Shown: one piece after another, positions 56,256-64,000 of the stretch
Position numbering within the stretch: position 1 is the stretch's first letter
Layout of the letters: every line of letters begins with the position of its first letter
Position numbers and translations under genes: made by a program
Origin: AP-15 sp963698995
GTDB taxonomy: Bacteria; Pseudomonadota; Alphaproteobacteria; ATCC43930; CGMCC-115725
Assembly: GCA_963698995.1 (NCBI GenBank)
Contig: CAVOTD010000079.1
Location: forward strand, 1-64,000
Direction: 5' to 3'
DNA length: 64,000 bases
The notes under the pieces: generated by a model
Database searches by the model: none
The model's input: the letters and a program-made list of their open reading frames with translations, nothing else
What the model was told of the DNA's origin: nothing

Positions 56256-56618
56256 TCATCGGAGATCAGAGGCGCCGCACCCGCAATGCTGCCGGCTCCC
56301 GGTCGGGGGCGGACTATCGAACCGGTCGACAGCCTCAGGTGAAACGCCTGCGTAAATCGCGAGGTACGCCTCGATCGCCTCGTGCATGCCGATCAGAAAC
56401 TCGTATCGCTGGTCGCTCATCTTCGACACGGTGATGTGCAGATTGCCGGCTTTGTCGATCTGCCAGTCGCCGACAGTAGGGTAGCGCTGCTCCGAGTGCG
56501 GGATCGTGTCGATAATGATGTGCAGCGGCTTGGCGTCCCGATGATAGCGAGGTGGCTGCGCATAGGCGGATGACGCGAGCAAGAGCGCGCTAAGCGCGAG
56601 TGGACGAAATCGGATCAT
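56256..56618 (-). CDS. Secreted hypothetical protein, possibly 3' truncated
   Basis: A 120-residue protein with signal peptide MIRFRPLALSALLLASSAYA, then PLHIIIDTIPHSEQRYPTVG, DWQIDKAGNLHITVSKMSDQ and RYEFLIGMHEAIEAYLAIYA. The MHEAIEA motif resembles a metal-protease-like helix, without proof. Sequence after AVDRFD drifts into low-similarity residues, so the natural C-terminus may have been lost by frameshift. Confidence 0.6.
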   Translation of the reverse strand: MIRFRPLALSALLLASSAYAQPPRYHRDAKPLHIIIDTIPHSEQRYPTVGDWQIDKAGNLHITVSKMSDQRYEFLIGMHEAIEAYLAIYAGVSPEAVDRFDSPPPTGSRQHCGCGASDLR

Positions 56619-56741
56619 TGTGATTGACCATTTCGGATAAGAAGTCGGAGTGCCCTAATCATCAACAGCAAGGACCGCTTTCGAAACCCACAACGGCCGT
56701 TCGGCCTTGGTCGCGGGAACCGCTCTTCTTGCCCGAGGGCG

Positions 56742-58346
56742 TGTGAAAACGTCCTAACGTGATAGGTTAGTGTCCTGCTATTGGGGGTTGGCGATGCATC
56801 GGTTCATCGATGGCGAAGATCGGATGCAAGGGGCGCTGCTCCCGCACAGCCTGGAGGATTACGTCGACGAGGAGAACCCGGTTCGGGTGATCGAGGTCTT
56901 CATCGACGAACTGGACCTTGCGGCCCTGGGGTTTCGGGGATGACGCCGGCGGCGACGGGGCGGCCGGCCTACCATCCCTCGACGCTGCTGAAGATCTACC
57001 TCTACGGCTATCTCAACCGCGTGCAGTCGAGCCGGCGGCTCGAACGGGAAGCGCAGCGCAATATCGAGCTGATGTGGCTGACCGGGCGGCTGGCGCCTGA
57101 CTTCAAGACGATCGCCGACTTCCGCAAGGACAATGGCGCGGCGATCCGGGCGGTGTGTGCCCAGTTTGTGGTGTTGTGCCGCCGAGCTGGGCCTGTTCAC
57201 CCGCGCCGTTGTTGCGATCGACGGCAGCAAGTTCAAAGCGGTGAACAATCGCGACAAGAATTACACGGTCGCCAAGGTCACCGGGCGGATGGAGCAGGTC
57301 GACGCCAGCATCGCGCGTTACCTGAGGGCGCTGGACCAGGCCGACCGCGAAGAGAGCGATGTCGCCGAGGCCAAGTCGGTCCGGCTGAAGGAGAAGATTG
57401 CCGGCCTGCGCCGGCAGATGCGGCCTTGAAGGTGATGGAGCAGACGGTTCAGGACGCACCCGACCAGCAGGTCTCGCTGACCGATCCCGACGCCCGTTCG
57501 ATGGCTACCAGCGGCAAAGGCACCGCCACCGTCGGCTACAATGTACAGATCGCCGTCGACGCCGAGCACCATCTGATCGTGGCCCACGAGGTGATCAATC
57601 AGGGGTACGACCGCCACCAGCTTGCGCCCATGGCGTTCAAGGCACAGCAGGCCACGGGCTGCGAGCAGATCACCGCCCTGGCCGACCGCGGCTACTTCAA
57701 CGGCGACCAGGTCCTCTCGTGCGAAGGCACGGGCGTCGCACCTGTCGTGCCCAAGACCCTGACGTCGAGCGGGGCCAAGCGCGGCTTGTTCACCCGGCAG
57801 GACTTCATCTACGACGCCGAGCACGACCACTACACCTGCCCGGCGGGCGCAAAACTCACCAAAATTCATCGGCGCGGTCGGATCACACGGAAGACTTCGA
57901 CCGCTACCGCCACCTGAGCGCCTGCTTCACCTGTCCGCTCAAACCCCGGTGCACGCCGACCCAGCGGCGGATCATCAAGCGCTGGGAGAATGAGGACGTG
58001 CTCGACAGGATGCAGGATCGGCTCGACCGCATGCCCGAGGCCATGGGCGTGCGACGACAGACCGTCGAACACCCGTTCGGGACCCTCAAGGCTTGGATGG
58101 GCGCCACCCACTTCCTGACCCGGACCCTCGACAAGGTCCGAACCGAGATGAGCCTTCACGTCCTGGCCTACAACCTGAAGCGAATGATCACGATCTTCGG
58201 TGTGGGACCGCTGATGGCGGCGATCAGGACCTGATCGCCTCGTTCAAGCGTTCAAGCCGCACGCGTCAGTCGATCTATCCGGCATCCCAATTGTCTTGCC
58301 GGGAAACACAGCGCATCGGCCGCCTCATCCCACGCGTTTTCCCACA
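56742..58346 (+). mobile_element. IS1182-family element, degraded
   Basis: About 1.6 kb around the transposase pseudogene. The left end has GTGTGAAAACG (56742) and the right end CGTTTTCCCACAG (about 58333-58346), an imperfect inverted pair. No target duplication was identified. Confidence 0.5.
56794..58234 (+). pseudogene. IS1182-family transposase, four or more frameshifts
   Basis: In order: MHRFIDGEDRMQGALLPHSL, EDYVDEENPVRVIEVFIDEL, RPAYHPSTLLKIYLYGYLNR, VQSSRRLEREAQRNIELMWL, FTRAVVAIDGSKFKAVNNRD (Asp), GYNVQIAVDAEHHLIVAHEV (Asp) and ITALADRGYFNGDQVLSCEG, then a zinc-like CPAGAKL and CFTCPLKPRCTPTQRRIIKR, and ending RQTVEHPFGTLKAWMGATHF (Glu). Breaks lie near 56940, 57180, 57425 and 57880. 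The complete order is preserved but the gene cannot be translated. Confidence 0.85.
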
Positions 58347-58624
58347 GTCTCGCCCCTTTCCGGTCATTGCTTCGAGGCGAGACCGAACGGCTCAGGAGGG
58401 TGGCTCCCTGCCCTTGGCACCCGGGGTTTCCGCCGTCCGCTATCCGATCCCAGAGCGGATCTTCGACTACGTTTCCACGGTTCGGATCGCGACGGCCGGA
58501 ACGTGCCAGAAGCAGTCATACGCAAGTGCAGGCCAAGAGCCGCGCTCTGTGCACCATCCGGTCCACCTACTCCGTGATGTCGAGCCTCGGCTTGAGCAAT
58601 AGCTCCGCCTCTACTCGGGACTTC
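58347..58624. other. No gene between IS1182 and the next operon
   Basis: About 280 bases with overlapping short frames and no recognisable motif. Confidence 0.35.
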
Positions 58625-59443
58625 TCAAACGGCGCGGATGGCTTGCAGGACTTGGTCGAGATTGGCAGGTGAGCAATAGACACAAGGGGATCCGACATTA
58701 CTGGGATAGGCAATATAGAACCCGTCGACAATCCCGCTCAGCTGCTTGATAACGGCGATCATCCTGTCGGGGGCAGTCAGTCGAAACGACAACTGCGCGA
58801 CGATCTTCGGAAATGACGATCGCGCTCGCACATCGCTGACGATCGACCTAACCGCAGCGACATAGGTTCCAATTCCGGCGCGCTCGACGCAATCCCGCCC
58901 GAGGAGACGCTGCGCCTGAATGTCGAACAGCGAGATCCCGGTCCAATCGATGGCACGGTGAATCGACGCCGCTGGATCGTAGCGGCATTTGCCCGCAGAG
59001 ATCCCGATGTACTGGCCATCGGGTGCAATGCCATAATCTTGACAGCCGCTCTGGCGTACGATCCCTTTGCCGCGCTCAATGGCTTTTGCCATATCGGCCT
59101 GCTCGTCCGGTGGCGTCGCCTGCCAGTGCTCCCCGTTGTAGATGATCAGACCCGTCCTAGCGCCACATTTCCCCGCTGTGGCAAGTTCGACCGCTGCCAG
59201 GCTTGGCGGGAGCGCATAGACATGCGTGCGGCTGATTCGGCCAGCGAGATCCGGAAACGGTCGTTCGACGTTGACGCCGAGGTAGTCGTCGCTTCTGGTG
59301 TGCCGTCGAAGCACCGCGCCCACCTCTCCCGCCTCGTCCACCGGAGCAAACTGCCACGTCGTGAACATAAAAAAACGACCTTGCGCAGCAGCGGTTGCTG
59401 CGCAAGTTTCAGCTGCCCCGATTACACCCAGTAGTGCCGCCAA
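58625..59443 (-). CDS. Exported glycosidase-like protein, unknown function
   Basis: A 272-residue protein with a hydrophobic leader (MAALLGVIGAAETCAATAAA), then RFFMFTTWQFAPVDEAGEVG, TGLIIYNGEHWQATPPDEQA, IHRAIDWTGISLFDIQAQRL and VDGFYIAYPSNVGSPCVYCS. The layout suggests a TIM-barrel-like carbohydrate-active fold but no catalytic motif is certain. Last gene of the minus-strand operon with GT2, HlyD and TackOD1 genes, so a role in exported polysaccharide handling is likely by context only. Confidence 0.65.
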   Translation of the reverse strand: MAALLGVIGAAETCAATAAAQGRFFMFTTWQFAPVDEAGEVGAVLRRHTRSDDYLGVNVERPFPDLAGRISRTHVYALPPSLAAVELATAGKCGARTGLIIYNGEHWQATPPDEQADMAKAIERGKGIVRQSGCQDYGIAPDGQYIGISAGKCRYDPAASIHRAIDWTGISLFDIQAQRLLGRDCVERAGIGTYVAAVRSIVSDVRARSSFPKIVAQLSFRLTAPDRMIAVIKQLSGIVDGFYIAYPSNVGSPCVYCSPANLDQVLQAIRAV

Positions 59444-59481
59444 TAATGGTCTGAAGAATCATGCGCCCCCTCGCCAGAAAA

Positions 59482-60127
59482 CTATGAAGGGAGTTCGATG
59501 CCACGGCTCAGCCAGAACACGACAGCGCCAAACGCAAGAACGGCGATCGGCTGCCAAAAGGCCCGGCTTGCCAGCGGGCTGCTCCCGGCAAACGGTATCA
59601 CGGCAGGGCGGCACCATGCACCCGCTCGACCTTCCGGCGACAGGTTGGCGGATTTGCTGCCCGCAGAGACAGCCATAGAATTTGCCGCCAGCAGCCGCGG
59701 CATCCCGCTAATTGTTTGCCCATTCCAATATTTCCCCGCCGACTGAAGCTGTCCCGCCAGCTCTTCGCAGGCAGATTGGGCTCCGGCCCCCGAGTTGATC
59801 GTCGGAGCAAAGCTGGTTGCACCTCCACCGGCGCCGAGCGTGTTGTCGGGGCCGAGCACCGCGCCATTAACAAACGTGGCCACGGCGGGTATCCGACCCT
59901 TGCGTTTCGGATCGGCCTTCGACGCTCGTGCCGAACTGTAACGAGAGGAATGGGTTGAGTTGATTCGTCGACGGCAGCAAGCTTTCAGTAGAAGGAGCCC
60001 CCCCGACTTGCCGTTGTGTCTCCTTCGGCAGGAGTGAGACAGTGCCAGGCTGGCTCGGCACGAAACCGATGCCGGCGAGCATCGCGGCTGCGCGCCACGA
60101 GTGCCGGTTCAACGATTTAACTTTCAC
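59482..60127 (-). pseudogene. Hypothetical exported protein, frameshifted
   Basis: From GTG 60127, overlapping the GT2 stop (GTGA): KSLNRHSWRAAAMLAGIGFV and LLPSTNQLNPFLSLQFGTSV. A frame change near 59880 leads to VATFVNGAVLGPDNTLGAGG, GATSFAPTINSGAGAQSACE, AGKYWNGQTISGMPRLLAAN and a C-terminal membrane helix IAVLAFGAVVFWLSRGIEL. It might be one broken gene or two small genes. No family recognised. Confidence 0.5.
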
Positions 60128-61450
60128 CACCAAGGGGTCTCCTGCCAAACGTGGTCCGGGACGTAGGGATGTTTGACGCCGATCCGCAACAGTTCGGCCA
60201 ACTCGGCGCTCATGACTGCGGCGCGCAGGCCGAGCTTGTAGAACGGGAAAACCAGCAATAACGGGAAATGATTCGGCTGGGGCGTGCAGGCAATGTCGCT
60301 CGCGATCAGCGCCTTGACGAAAAGCCAGATGAGATAAATCCAATAGATATCGGTCAACAGCGCCGGCGCACTGAGCGGCCCGTCCATGAGTGCGACGGCC
60401 AGTAAACCCACTGCCGCCACCCATGGAAACGTGATGCGCATGATCAGCAAGTCGAGCATAACGATCGCGTTGGCGACGCCATAACGACCCAGAGCGAGCA
60501 TGTCGCGGTGCTTGCTGAGCCGAATTTTGACCATGTTCCGCTCCCAGCGCTTGCGCTGGCGGCACAGCCGCGGCCAGGTCGCCGGGACGTCGGTCCAGAC
60601 TATTGCATCGACCGAAAAGCCGAGCTTCCAACGTTGTTTGCGGAGCTTGATCGTCAGGTCCGTATCGTCGCCGAAGTCCGGTATCATACCCGCCGAGGCG
60701 CCGTAGGATCTCGGCCCGAAACAAGCCACCCGCGCCGGGGATGATCGTCAGCAGGCCGACGCGTGCGCCCGCCAGCCGGGCCATTGTCACTTGAAAAGCG
60801 TATTCGCATTCCTGCAGGCGAGTGACGATCGATTGAGTGCTGTTGCGCACCCGCAGATTGGCAGCAACCGCGCCGACGCGCGGATCGGCAAAGGGCAGCA
60901 ACCAATGATGCATGGCGCCATACTGGACTGCTGAATCCGCGTCGATGATAGCGATGAACTCACCTTGCGCCATGCGGATGCCGATATTGAGCGCGCTGGC
61001 CTTGCCGTTGCGGCGAGGCGAGCTGAAAATGCGGATACGATCCGTACCCCGCGGGACCAAATTACGGACTGCCCGGCGCGCAACCGCGATGCTGTCGTCG
61101 TCCGAACAATCGTCGACAAAAATGACCTCGATGTTTGAGTAGCCGCACAGCAGCGCGGCACGGATCGCCTCTCCAATCGAGGCGGCCTCGTTGCGTCCGG
61201 CGATGACAACCGAGACAAACGGCTCGGCCCGAAGAGCCGAGACCGGCAGTGGCGGGCGCATGACCGCAGGTTTTACAAGATAGACCAACCAGCAAACCAT
61301 GTCGGGCAAGAACCATCGCGCGACCGGCAGTACGCCGAGCAGCCACCATGGGATGTACGCCGAGGCCATCAACTCCGGCAGTGCCCGCCAAAAGCCAAAA
61401 ATCGAGCTCGGATCCAGAACCCCGAGGAAATACTGAAAAAACCCGTTCAT
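60124..61450 (-). pseudogene. Family 2 processive-type glycosyltransferase, one frameshift
   Basis: From ATG 61450 (ATGA with the previous gene): an N-terminal membrane region (YIPWWLLGVLPVARWFLPDM), then EPFVSVVIAGRNEAASIGEA, IEVIFVDDCSDDDSIAVARR, GEFIAIIDADSAVQYGAM (DxD) and LLTIIPGAGGLFRAEILRRL. An indel near 60690 shifts into SYGASAGMIPDFGDDTDLTI (third Asp) and RLCRQRKRWERNMVKIRLS (QxxRW), followed by three or four membrane helices. This is the architecture of cellulose, alginate or PNAG-type synthases. The sugar is unknown. Context with HlyD-like and sulfoquinovose-synthase-like genes suggests an exported polysaccharide. Confidence 0.82.
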
Positions 61451-62442
61451 CCCTGCGCGCTCAGGGTATTGCCACAGGCGAGGATTTGGGTGATTTGCTT
61501 CGGCTCGGTGACCTCAACCGTCGTGAGGATGAGCGGTGATTGTGGGCCGAGCCCAGCCAGGACGCGTTGGCGGAGTTCCTCCGCCTCTCTTAACGTGGTC
61601 TGTGGCAGGATCGCGACGAAATGCGGGTCGTTCAATTGGCCGATTAGATCCATGTCGCGCAGGCATTCACGCAGCCGCGACAGCCACTGCTCTCTGTGAT
61701 GATCATCGGCAGCCGGGCTGCGATACTCGGCCATCAGTAACGAAAACCCGACCTTGAAATGATCAAGGCGCTTCATCTCTTGGCCGAGAAACTCGAGCAT
61801 TACTCGCCGACGATAAATGCGCGGGCCGCTGATAAAGAGCAGCTGGTCTTCGCCCTCGAGCAGAGCGCCGTTGCGGATAGCTGCCCGGCCCAGCGCGGTT
61901 AAGGCGTAAGCGAAGAAATCTATATTGCTTAGGTTCTCAGCTAGGGTCTGCGTCCCGCAAGCCAGGCAAACCGCCTCGACAGGGAGATCTTCGGCCGAGA
62001 GGCCGCATTCCCGACACACGGAGGTACGACCAAGCCGGTCATATTCGGTGCCCAAATGACGCATCTGTCGGTTGCATTTTGGACAGGTGTAGCCCCCGTC
62101 GCCGCGGTGGTCCGAGGCAAACTCCGATGCCCGGCCGGTATAGCCGCAGCGAAAGTGATGCAGCAGCACCTCCGTTGCGAGGTGCGCCTGCCGGCAGCCG
62201 GGGCAGATTTCGCGGACGTTCAGATGATGGCTTTGGCATTTCAGGCAGAGGCTAACGCGATCGAAGAACCGGGCGTCCAAATACTCACGCTCGGTGAGGA
62301 ACTGGAGATCCCGCTCGACGCCCTCAGCCAGTCCTCGATATTCGTATCCGTGCGGTGTTTGCGGGTTAGGACAGGGCTCGATCGCACCGCCCGCATTGGC
62401 AATGCGGCGCAGCAGGTCAATTCGGCGCTTTTCCGCACTCAT
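61447..62442 (-). CDS. TackOD1-like zinc protein with degenerate GGDEF-like C-terminus
   Basis: 331 residues from ATG 62442 (or 345 from 62484). Numbering from the longer form, five CxxC pairs (80/83, 94/97, 134/137, 157/160, 173/176) plus C38 and C113 form a zinc-ribbon array, in the order of TackOD1 domains (ARFFDRVSLCLKCQSHHLNV, REICPGCRQAHLATEVLLHH, FRCGYTGRASEF). The C-terminal half (LDHFKVGFSLLMAEYRSPAA, QWLSRLRECLRDMDLIGQLN, FVAILPQTTLREAEELRQRV) resembles a GGDEF fold lacking the GGDEF signature. Probably a signalling or regulatory protein for the glycosyltransferase, whose start it overlaps by ATGA. Confidence 0.75.
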   Translation of the reverse strand: MSAEKRRIDLLRRIANAGGAIEPCPNPQTPHGYEYRGLAEGVERDLQFLTEREYLDARFFDRVSLCLKCQSHHLNVREICPGCRQAHLATEVLLHHFRCGYTGRASEFASDHRGDGGYTCPKCNRQMRHLGTEYDRLGRTSVCRECGLSAEDLPVEAVCLACGTQTLAENLSNIDFFAYALTALGRAAIRNGALLEGEDQLLFISGPRIYRRRVMLEFLGQEMKRLDHFKVGFSLLMAEYRSPAADDHHREQWLSRLRECLRDMDLIGQLNDPHFVAILPQTTLREAEELRQRVLAGLGPQSPLILTTVEVTEPKQITQILACGNTLSAQG

Positions 62443-62458
62443 TCTGCTGTGGCGATCG

Positions 62459-63619
62459 TCACGGAGCCAAAGTCGCGGCGGCATGATCCCGCCCGTTGTC
62501 GGTACGATCTCGCACCCACTGCCACGCGAGCGGGACCCAACTTGCCGGATCGGGCAATCCCCAGCCCTGCCACCGCGATGCGGAAAGCTGTGCCCAGGCG
62601 AAGACCTTGCTCGTTTGCGCCGGGTTCAGCCGGTCGAAATCGAGCCGCACCGGGACATATTGCGACCATTTCTCCTGCTGCCAGAAATAGCGGGTCAGCG
62701 AAGAGGGCAACGCCGACAGCTCGGGATAGAAGCCGCTGACGCGCGCGGTTATAGGCCCCTCAATACCACCGATGCTGAGTGTGAACTGCTGGCCAACCAC
62801 GAGCTTGGCGACGTCATTCGGATCAAAGAATACGACGGCGTAGGAATCATCTGGGTTGAAGATCTGGAAGATCGGCGTCTTAGATGCGATCACCTCACCC
62901 GGACGGGCAGCGCATTCCGTGACGATCCCATCCTTTGGCGCGGTGAGAAAGAAGTGTCCTGTAAGTTCGGGCGAGTTTTTAAAGCTATCGATCCGCTGTT
63001 GCAGGACCGCGGCGGCAAGCTCAGCCTTTTTCTGATCCGCCTTCTTGGTCTCGTAAACGAATTTGGCGGCGCGGGTCTCGGCCTCGGCGCGGGCCACGTC
63101 GGCTTTGGTCTTCACCCAGACGAGCGCCGCGACATACTGCTTTTGGACCAACTCATCTTGCGCCTTCAATACCGCCTTCAGCTGTTCAAAAAGTGCGACT
63201 TGGGCATCGACCAATTTCAGCGCCGCTTGCGCCTGGGCCTCGGCGATATCGACCTCGGCACGGGCTTGTGTCAGCTGCAACTGCAATTGCTGCAGCTGTT
63301 GCGCCGCACCCTCCACTGTCGCTTCATTATCGAATTCAGCAAGATTTTGTCCCCGCCCTACTCGATCGAGACAGTTTACAAAGACGCGCTGCAGACGCGC
63401 CTGCACGATCGGGGCGACCGCAGTAAGTTCCCCCGAAACGATGCCGTTGCCCCTGATCGAAGCCCGGTCGGCAACAACTGCGGCTATGATTGCCGCGCCG
63501 ATCGCGAAGAGAGTAGCGCGAGCCCGCGAGCACCACCAAAGCCGCTTTGATGGGCTTCGCGCGCTTGCCGAAGAAGCGCCGTTACCGGCTTTTGGTGGAA
63601 GCACCGATCTGAAGCGCAT
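62459..63619 (-). CDS. HlyD-like membrane fusion protein
   Basis: A 386-residue protein. One N-terminal membrane helix (ATLFAIGAAIIAAVVAD), a biotinyl-lipoyl-like strand, long coiled coils (VEGAAQQLQQLQLQLTQARA, EVDIAEAQAQAALKLVDAQV, YETKKADQKKAELAAAVLQQ), then the barrel domain (FFLTAPKDGIVTECAARPGE, VVFFDPNDVAKLVVGQQFTL). HlyD-type proteins bridge the inner membrane to an exporter or, in alginate-like systems (Alg44), partner the synthase. No ABC exporter is adjacent. It ends 17 bases before the TackOD1 ATG. Confidence 0.85.
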   Translation of the reverse strand: MRFRSVLPPKAGNGASSASARSPSKRLWWCSRARATLFAIGAAIIAAVVADRASIRGNGIVSGELTAVAPIVQARLQRVFVNCLDRVGRGQNLAEFDNEATVEGAAQQLQQLQLQLTQARAEVDIAEAQAQAALKLVDAQVALFEQLKAVLKAQDELVQKQYVAALVWVKTKADVARAEAETRAAKFVYETKKADQKKAELAAAVLQQRIDSFKNSPELTGHFFLTAPKDGIVTECAARPGEVIASKTPIFQIFNPDDSYAVVFFDPNDVAKLVVGQQFTLSIGGIEGPITARVSGFYPELSALPSSLTRYFWQQEKWSQYVPVRLDFDRLNPAQTSKVFAWAQLSASRWQGWGLPDPASWVPLAWQWVRDRTDNGRDHAAATLAP

Positions 63620-63697
63620 GATCTACGTGTCGTAACAGAGTAAGACAGCGCGGCCCCGGCCGGACTTCATCCGCCGAGCCGAGGCAACACTCAGTCC

Positions 63698-63726
63698 GGG
63701 GCTGGCGCTGATACAGCGCTAGCCCC
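63698..63726 (-). terminator. Hairpin after the UDP-sulfoquinovose synthase gene
   Basis: GGGGCTGGCGCT, loop GATAC, AGCGCTAGCCCC, a stem of 12 with one mismatch, 15 bases after the stop codon at 63741. No T-run follows, so it may be a partial terminator or an mRNA-stabilising stem between the first and second genes. Confidence 0.45.
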
Positions 63727-63740
63727 AGCGATTTGTGACG

Positions 63741-64000
63741 CTAGGCTGCGAGGACGCGTCCGGCCTGGAGCGATAACTCTGGTTTCTTGCGCCAGCCGAT
63801 GTTCGGGGCGATCGAAAAAGGATCAACCCGATCACGATGGCGCGCGACGGCCTCGATCATGCTTGCGAGTGTATTCTCGTCGAGCAAATGCGGGGTGAGA
63901 CCGAGATTGCGCAATGCCTGATGCTTGGCATTGTAATAATGCTCCTCGGCCTCAACGCGCGGGTTCTCGATATGGGCGATCTCGACGGCGTACCCCAGCG
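63741..64000 (-). CDS. UDP-sulfoquinovose synthase-like, C-terminal part
   Basis: The last 86 residues of a gene running off the right edge: AVEIAHIENPRVEAEEHYYN, AKHQALRNLGLTPHLLDENT, ASMIEAVARHRDRVDPFSIA and PNIGWRK. The ENPRVEAEEHYYNAKH motif is characteristic of SQD1/SqdB, the NAD-dependent enzyme that makes UDP-sulfoquinovose from UDP-glucose and sulfite. The N-terminal NAD site is outside the window. The sulfonated sugar could feed a sulfolipid or, given the next genes, a surface polysaccharide. Confidence 0.85.
   Translation of the reverse strand, partial: LGYAVEIAHIENPRVEAEEHYYNAKHQALRNLGLTPHLLDENTLASMIEAVARHRDRVDPFSIAPNIGWRKKPELSLQAGRVLAA

Noticed and set aside
1..64000. CRISPR array or phage module
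   Set aside because: No regularly spaced repeats, cas genes or phage structural genes are visible; the mobile parts are IS elements only.

Overview
The window looks like an accessory, stress-rich stretch of an alphaproteobacterial chromosome. The supports are a DUF4167 (alphaproteobacterial) remnant, ECF sigma factors, PhnA-like, YsnF-like and DUF1003-type genes, high GC, and GGAAC-N16/17-NGTT promoters of the kind used by alphaproteobacterial general stress (EcfG-type) sigma factors. I cannot name the genus from sequence alone. There are no rRNA or tRNA genes and no CRISPR array.

Layout. 0.3-5.1 kb (minus): an ECF sigma factor, a double-domain KaiC-like ATPase and a hybrid histidine kinase in one operon. 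5.6-15.8 kb: a scrap zone with a broken nucleotidyltransferase, IS1595, a broken catalase, a broken IS110, PRC-barrel and cyclase remnants, one intact KimA-like transporter, then pieces of HPPD, a serine recombinase, an F420-type oxidoreductase and a broken DUF1003 gene. 16-18.5 kb (plus): topoisomerase IB and inositol-3-phosphate synthase. 18.5-30.9 kb (minus): a tightly overlapped operon of about 13 genes (two NAD-dependent epimerases, B12-type radical SAM enzyme, five glycosyltransferases, nucleotidyltransferase, two methyltransferases, glycosidase-like protein, PIG-L deacetylase) for an unknown glycoconjugate; almost every gene has frameshifts. 32.0-33.5 kb: an intact IS3-family element. 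33.9-39.8 kb: stress genes (hemerythrin, second ECF sigma, small stress and secreted proteins, DUF4142, F420-type oxidoreductase), most behind EcfG-like promoters. 41-48.2 kb: degraded IS6, class III cyclase, AI-2E permease, third ECF sigma (frameshifted), PhnA-like, YsnF and DUF2382 proteins, response regulator and a broken HWE kinase. 48.86-50.56 kb: an inverted copy of the 0.26-1.96 kb segment. 50.7-58.3 kb: aldo/keto reductase, small hypotheticals, sugar mutarotase, degraded IS1182. 58.6-64.0 kb (minus): an envelope polysaccharide-type operon (UDP-sulfoquinovose synthase-like, HlyD-like, TackOD1-like zinc protein, family 2 glycosyltransferase, unknown exported proteins).

How it fits together. 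Signalling (KaiC/hybrid kinase, three related ECF sigmas, response regulator) and output (hemerythrin, topoisomerase IB, DUF4142, DUF2382 and others) look like parts of one stress network: several outputs share an EcfG-like promoter, and the three sigma genes share a 19-bp upstream element. Two surface-carbohydrate operons bracket this. The most novel-looking parts are the inositol/radical-SAM/multi-glycosyltransferase operon with its heavy frameshift load and the sulfoquinovose-synthase/HlyD/TackOD1/GT2 operon. Indels cluster in particular loci while neighbours are clean, so real decay is favoured, but local assembly error cannot be excluded from sequence alone.
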